Shown piece after piece: positions 62,746-64,000 of a DNA stretch of 64,000 nt (its first letter is position 1; each line of letters starts with the position of its first letter). Position numbers and translations under genes: made by a program. The stretch comes from Sinorhizobium saheli. Its GTDB lineage: Bacteria; Pseudomonadota; Alphaproteobacteria; Rhizobiales; Rhizobiaceae. Where the stretch lies: the NCBI RefSeq assembly GCF_001651875.1, contig NZ_LNQB01000083.1, positions 5,130 through 69,129 of the forward strand, written 5' to 3'. A model generated the notes under the pieces. It was not told the DNA's origin, ran no database searches, and saw only the letters and a program-made list of their open reading frames with translations.

Positions 62746-62782
62746 AGTAATCCGCACCTCATCCGCCTGCCGGTACCTTTCT

Positions 62783-62807
62783 CCCCGCAAGCGGTTCGCA
62801 AGCGGGG
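62783..62807. other. Short hairpin between convergent genes
   Basis: CCCCGC and GCGGGG (62783-62788, 62802-62807) can pair around a 13-base loop within a CTCATCCGCCTGCCGG-type rhizobial repeat region. It could act on either converging transcript; there is no T-run. Confidence 0.4.
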
Positions 62808-62866
62808 CGAAGGGGCGATGCCGCGCCGTCTCAGTCCCCTCTCCCGTCCTTGCGTTCAAGCGGCGC

Positions 62867-63655
62867 TTACGGCCGGCGCGGGCTGGCTTCGTCTGCGGTC
62901 AGCGCCGTTTCGCGCGTGCCCGAGACGATGATCTCCAGCACCTCGTGTTCGTCGGTGTTCCTGACGTAGCGATCGCCGACATATTCGCCGCGTTTCAGCA
63001 CCATCACGCGGTCGCCGACGGCGAAGATGTCGACGAGGCGGTGCGAGATGATGATCTGCGCCACGCCCTGGCGCTTGAGTTCGAGCATCGTCTCCAGCAG
63101 CCGTTCGGTCGCCATGGCGGAGAGGTTGGCGGTCGGCTCGTCGAGGATCACGACGGGCGGCTCGAAGGAGATCGCCCGCGCGATCGCCACGGATTGCTGG
63201 CGTCCGCCGGAGAGGCTTTCGACCTTCTGATAGACGGAGTTGACGTCGACCTTTAGCCGCTTCAGCACGCGGTCGGCTTCCTGATACATCCGCCGCCGGT
63301 CGACGAAGGGACCTCTGAGCGGCCAACGGCCGAGGAAGATGTTCTGGCCGACATCCATGTTCCCGCAGAGCGCAAAATCCTGGTAGATCATCTCGATTCC
63401 GGCCGCGCGGCTCTCGTGCGGGCTCCTGAAGTGCACCGGCCGGCCGGCGACGAGGATTTCGCCTGCGTCGCGCTGATAGGCGCCGGTGAGTATTTTCATG
63501 AGCGTCGACTTTCCCGCCGAATTGTCACCGACGAGGCCGAGGATCTCGCCGGGGTAAAGCACCAGGTCGACGTCGCGCAGCGCCTGCACGGCGCCGAAGG
63601 CCTTCTCGATGCCGCGCATCTCCACGATCGGCTCGATGGATGCCGCGTCAGCCAT
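62867..63655 (-). CDS. Sugar ABC transporter ATP-binding protein (FrcA-like, single domain)
   Basis: A 262-aa ATPase with one nucleotide-binding domain, unlike the duplicated proteins at 33450 and 39557. Walker A is GDNSAGKST, as in FrcA of rhizobial fructose uptake; the Q-loop is IYQDFALCGNM, the signature LSGGRQQSVAIARAI, Walker B VVILDEPTANLS and the switch His IISHRLVDIF. It overlaps the upstream permease gene by 8 bases. Fructose, mannose or ribose are plausible substrates. Confidence 0.9.
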   Translation of the reverse strand: MADAASIEPIVEMRGIEKAFGAVQALRDVDLVLYPGEILGLVGDNSAGKSTLMKILTGAYQRDAGEILVAGRPVHFRSPHESRAAGIEMIYQDFALCGNMDVGQNIFLGRWPLRGPFVDRRRMYQEADRVLKRLKVDVNSVYQKVESLSGGRQQSVAIARAISFEPPVVILDEPTANLSAMATERLLETMLELKRQGVAQIIISHRLVDIFAVGDRVMVLKRGEYVGDRYVRNTDEHEVLEIIVSGTRETALTADEASPRRP

Positions 63656-64000
63656 GCGTACCTCCTGGCGCCGAAGCGCGCTTTGCGATCCGAGCCCGCA
63701 GTTCTCCGAGAATGTTGGCCTGGCGCACCCAGATGTCGATCAGGACGGCGAGGATGAGGATGACGCCGATGAAGACGTTGATCCAGTGTTGCGGCATGCT
63801 GAAGCCCTGGACGTTCAATTGCAGCAGCGCCCGGATGAGGGTGATGACGGCCGCGCCTGCGAGCGAGCCGATCATGCTGCCATGGCCGCCGAAGATCGAA
63901 CCGCCGCCGATGATCACCGAGGCGATGGCGTCGAGTTCGCGGAACTGGCCTGCGACCGGGTTGAAGCTGCGGAAATAGGCGATGTTGATGATGCCGGCCA
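63648..64000 (-). CDS. Sugar ABC transporter permease (FrcC-like), 5' part outside window
   Basis: The last 117 codons of a ribose-class permease. GIINIAYFRSFNPVAGQFRE runs in from the window edge, followed by LDAIASVIIGGGSIFGGHGS, the conserved end motif of this class, and two hydrophobic segments (AAVITLIRALLQLNV, VFIGVILILAVLIDIWV). It is translated just before the FrcA-like ATPase. Confidence 0.9.
   Translation of the reverse strand, partial: AGIINIAYFRSFNPVAGQFRELDAIASVIIGGGSIFGGHGSMIGSLAGAAVITLIRALLQLNVQGFSMPQHWINVFIGVILILAVLIDIWVRQANILGELRARIAKRASAPGGTHG

Overview
The window reads as a high-GC alphaproteobacterium of the Rhizobiaceae, most like Sinorhizobium/Ensifer. Four things point there: a complete imp-type type VI secretion (T6SS) cluster in rhizobial gene order, a eukaryotic-type glutamine synthetase II behind a sigma-54 promoter, many ABC sugar transporters, and intergenic repeats carrying a GTCAGGTG hairpin. 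No tRNA, rRNA, CRISPR array, insertion sequence or origin was recognised.

Left part, 1-25875: two divergent T6SS operons. The minus-strand operon runs clpV, hcp, an unrecognised 358-aa protein with a hydrophobic segment, a 311-aa lipoprotein, then vgrG, which leaves the window. The plus-strand operon is tssA-tssB-tssC-tssC2-tagJ-tssE-tssF-tssG-tagH-tssK-tssL-tssM-(tagF-pppA)-ppkA, with most genes overlapping by a few bases. It encodes the sheath, baseplate, membrane complex and a threonine-phosphorylation switch (kinase PpkA, phosphatase domain of TagF-PppA, FHA protein TagH). No TssJ is seen. The two unknown genes between hcp and vgrG are the best candidate for an undescribed effector/immunity pair.

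25872-31039: a Wza-type polysaccharide export lipoprotein; a DUF763 protein divergent from a 3-methyladenine DNA glycosylase; a 3-hydroxyisobutyrate-dehydrogenase-type oxidoreductase; and a DUF4160-DUF2442 gene pair whose first gene is broken by a one-base loss in a C run.

31271-36112: a TIM-barrel isomerase gene and a ribose-class ABC operon (ibpA-iatA-iatP-like, probably for myo-inositol). Each is preceded by a GGAA-N6-TTCC palindrome, the motif reported for the inositol repressor IolR, and the ABC operon ends at a clear terminator. A chemoreceptor follows. A LacI regulator then faces a second ribose-class ABC operon across a striking double operator.

43339-49738: a TctDE-type two-component system, a periplasmic binding protein and a tripartite tricarboxylate transporter (tctCBA) with 11-bp-spaced repeats upstream. 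49938-52837: small proteins, a HAD phosphatase and glnII. 52916-58886: a CUT1 sugar ABC operon that also carries a sulfatase-modifying-factor-like protein without its usual catalytic cysteines and a beta-propeller-like secreted protein. 59150-64000: repeats, a small secreted protein, a glycosyltransferase, a mannitol-dehydrogenase-family enzyme and the start of a FrcA/FrcC-like ABC operon.
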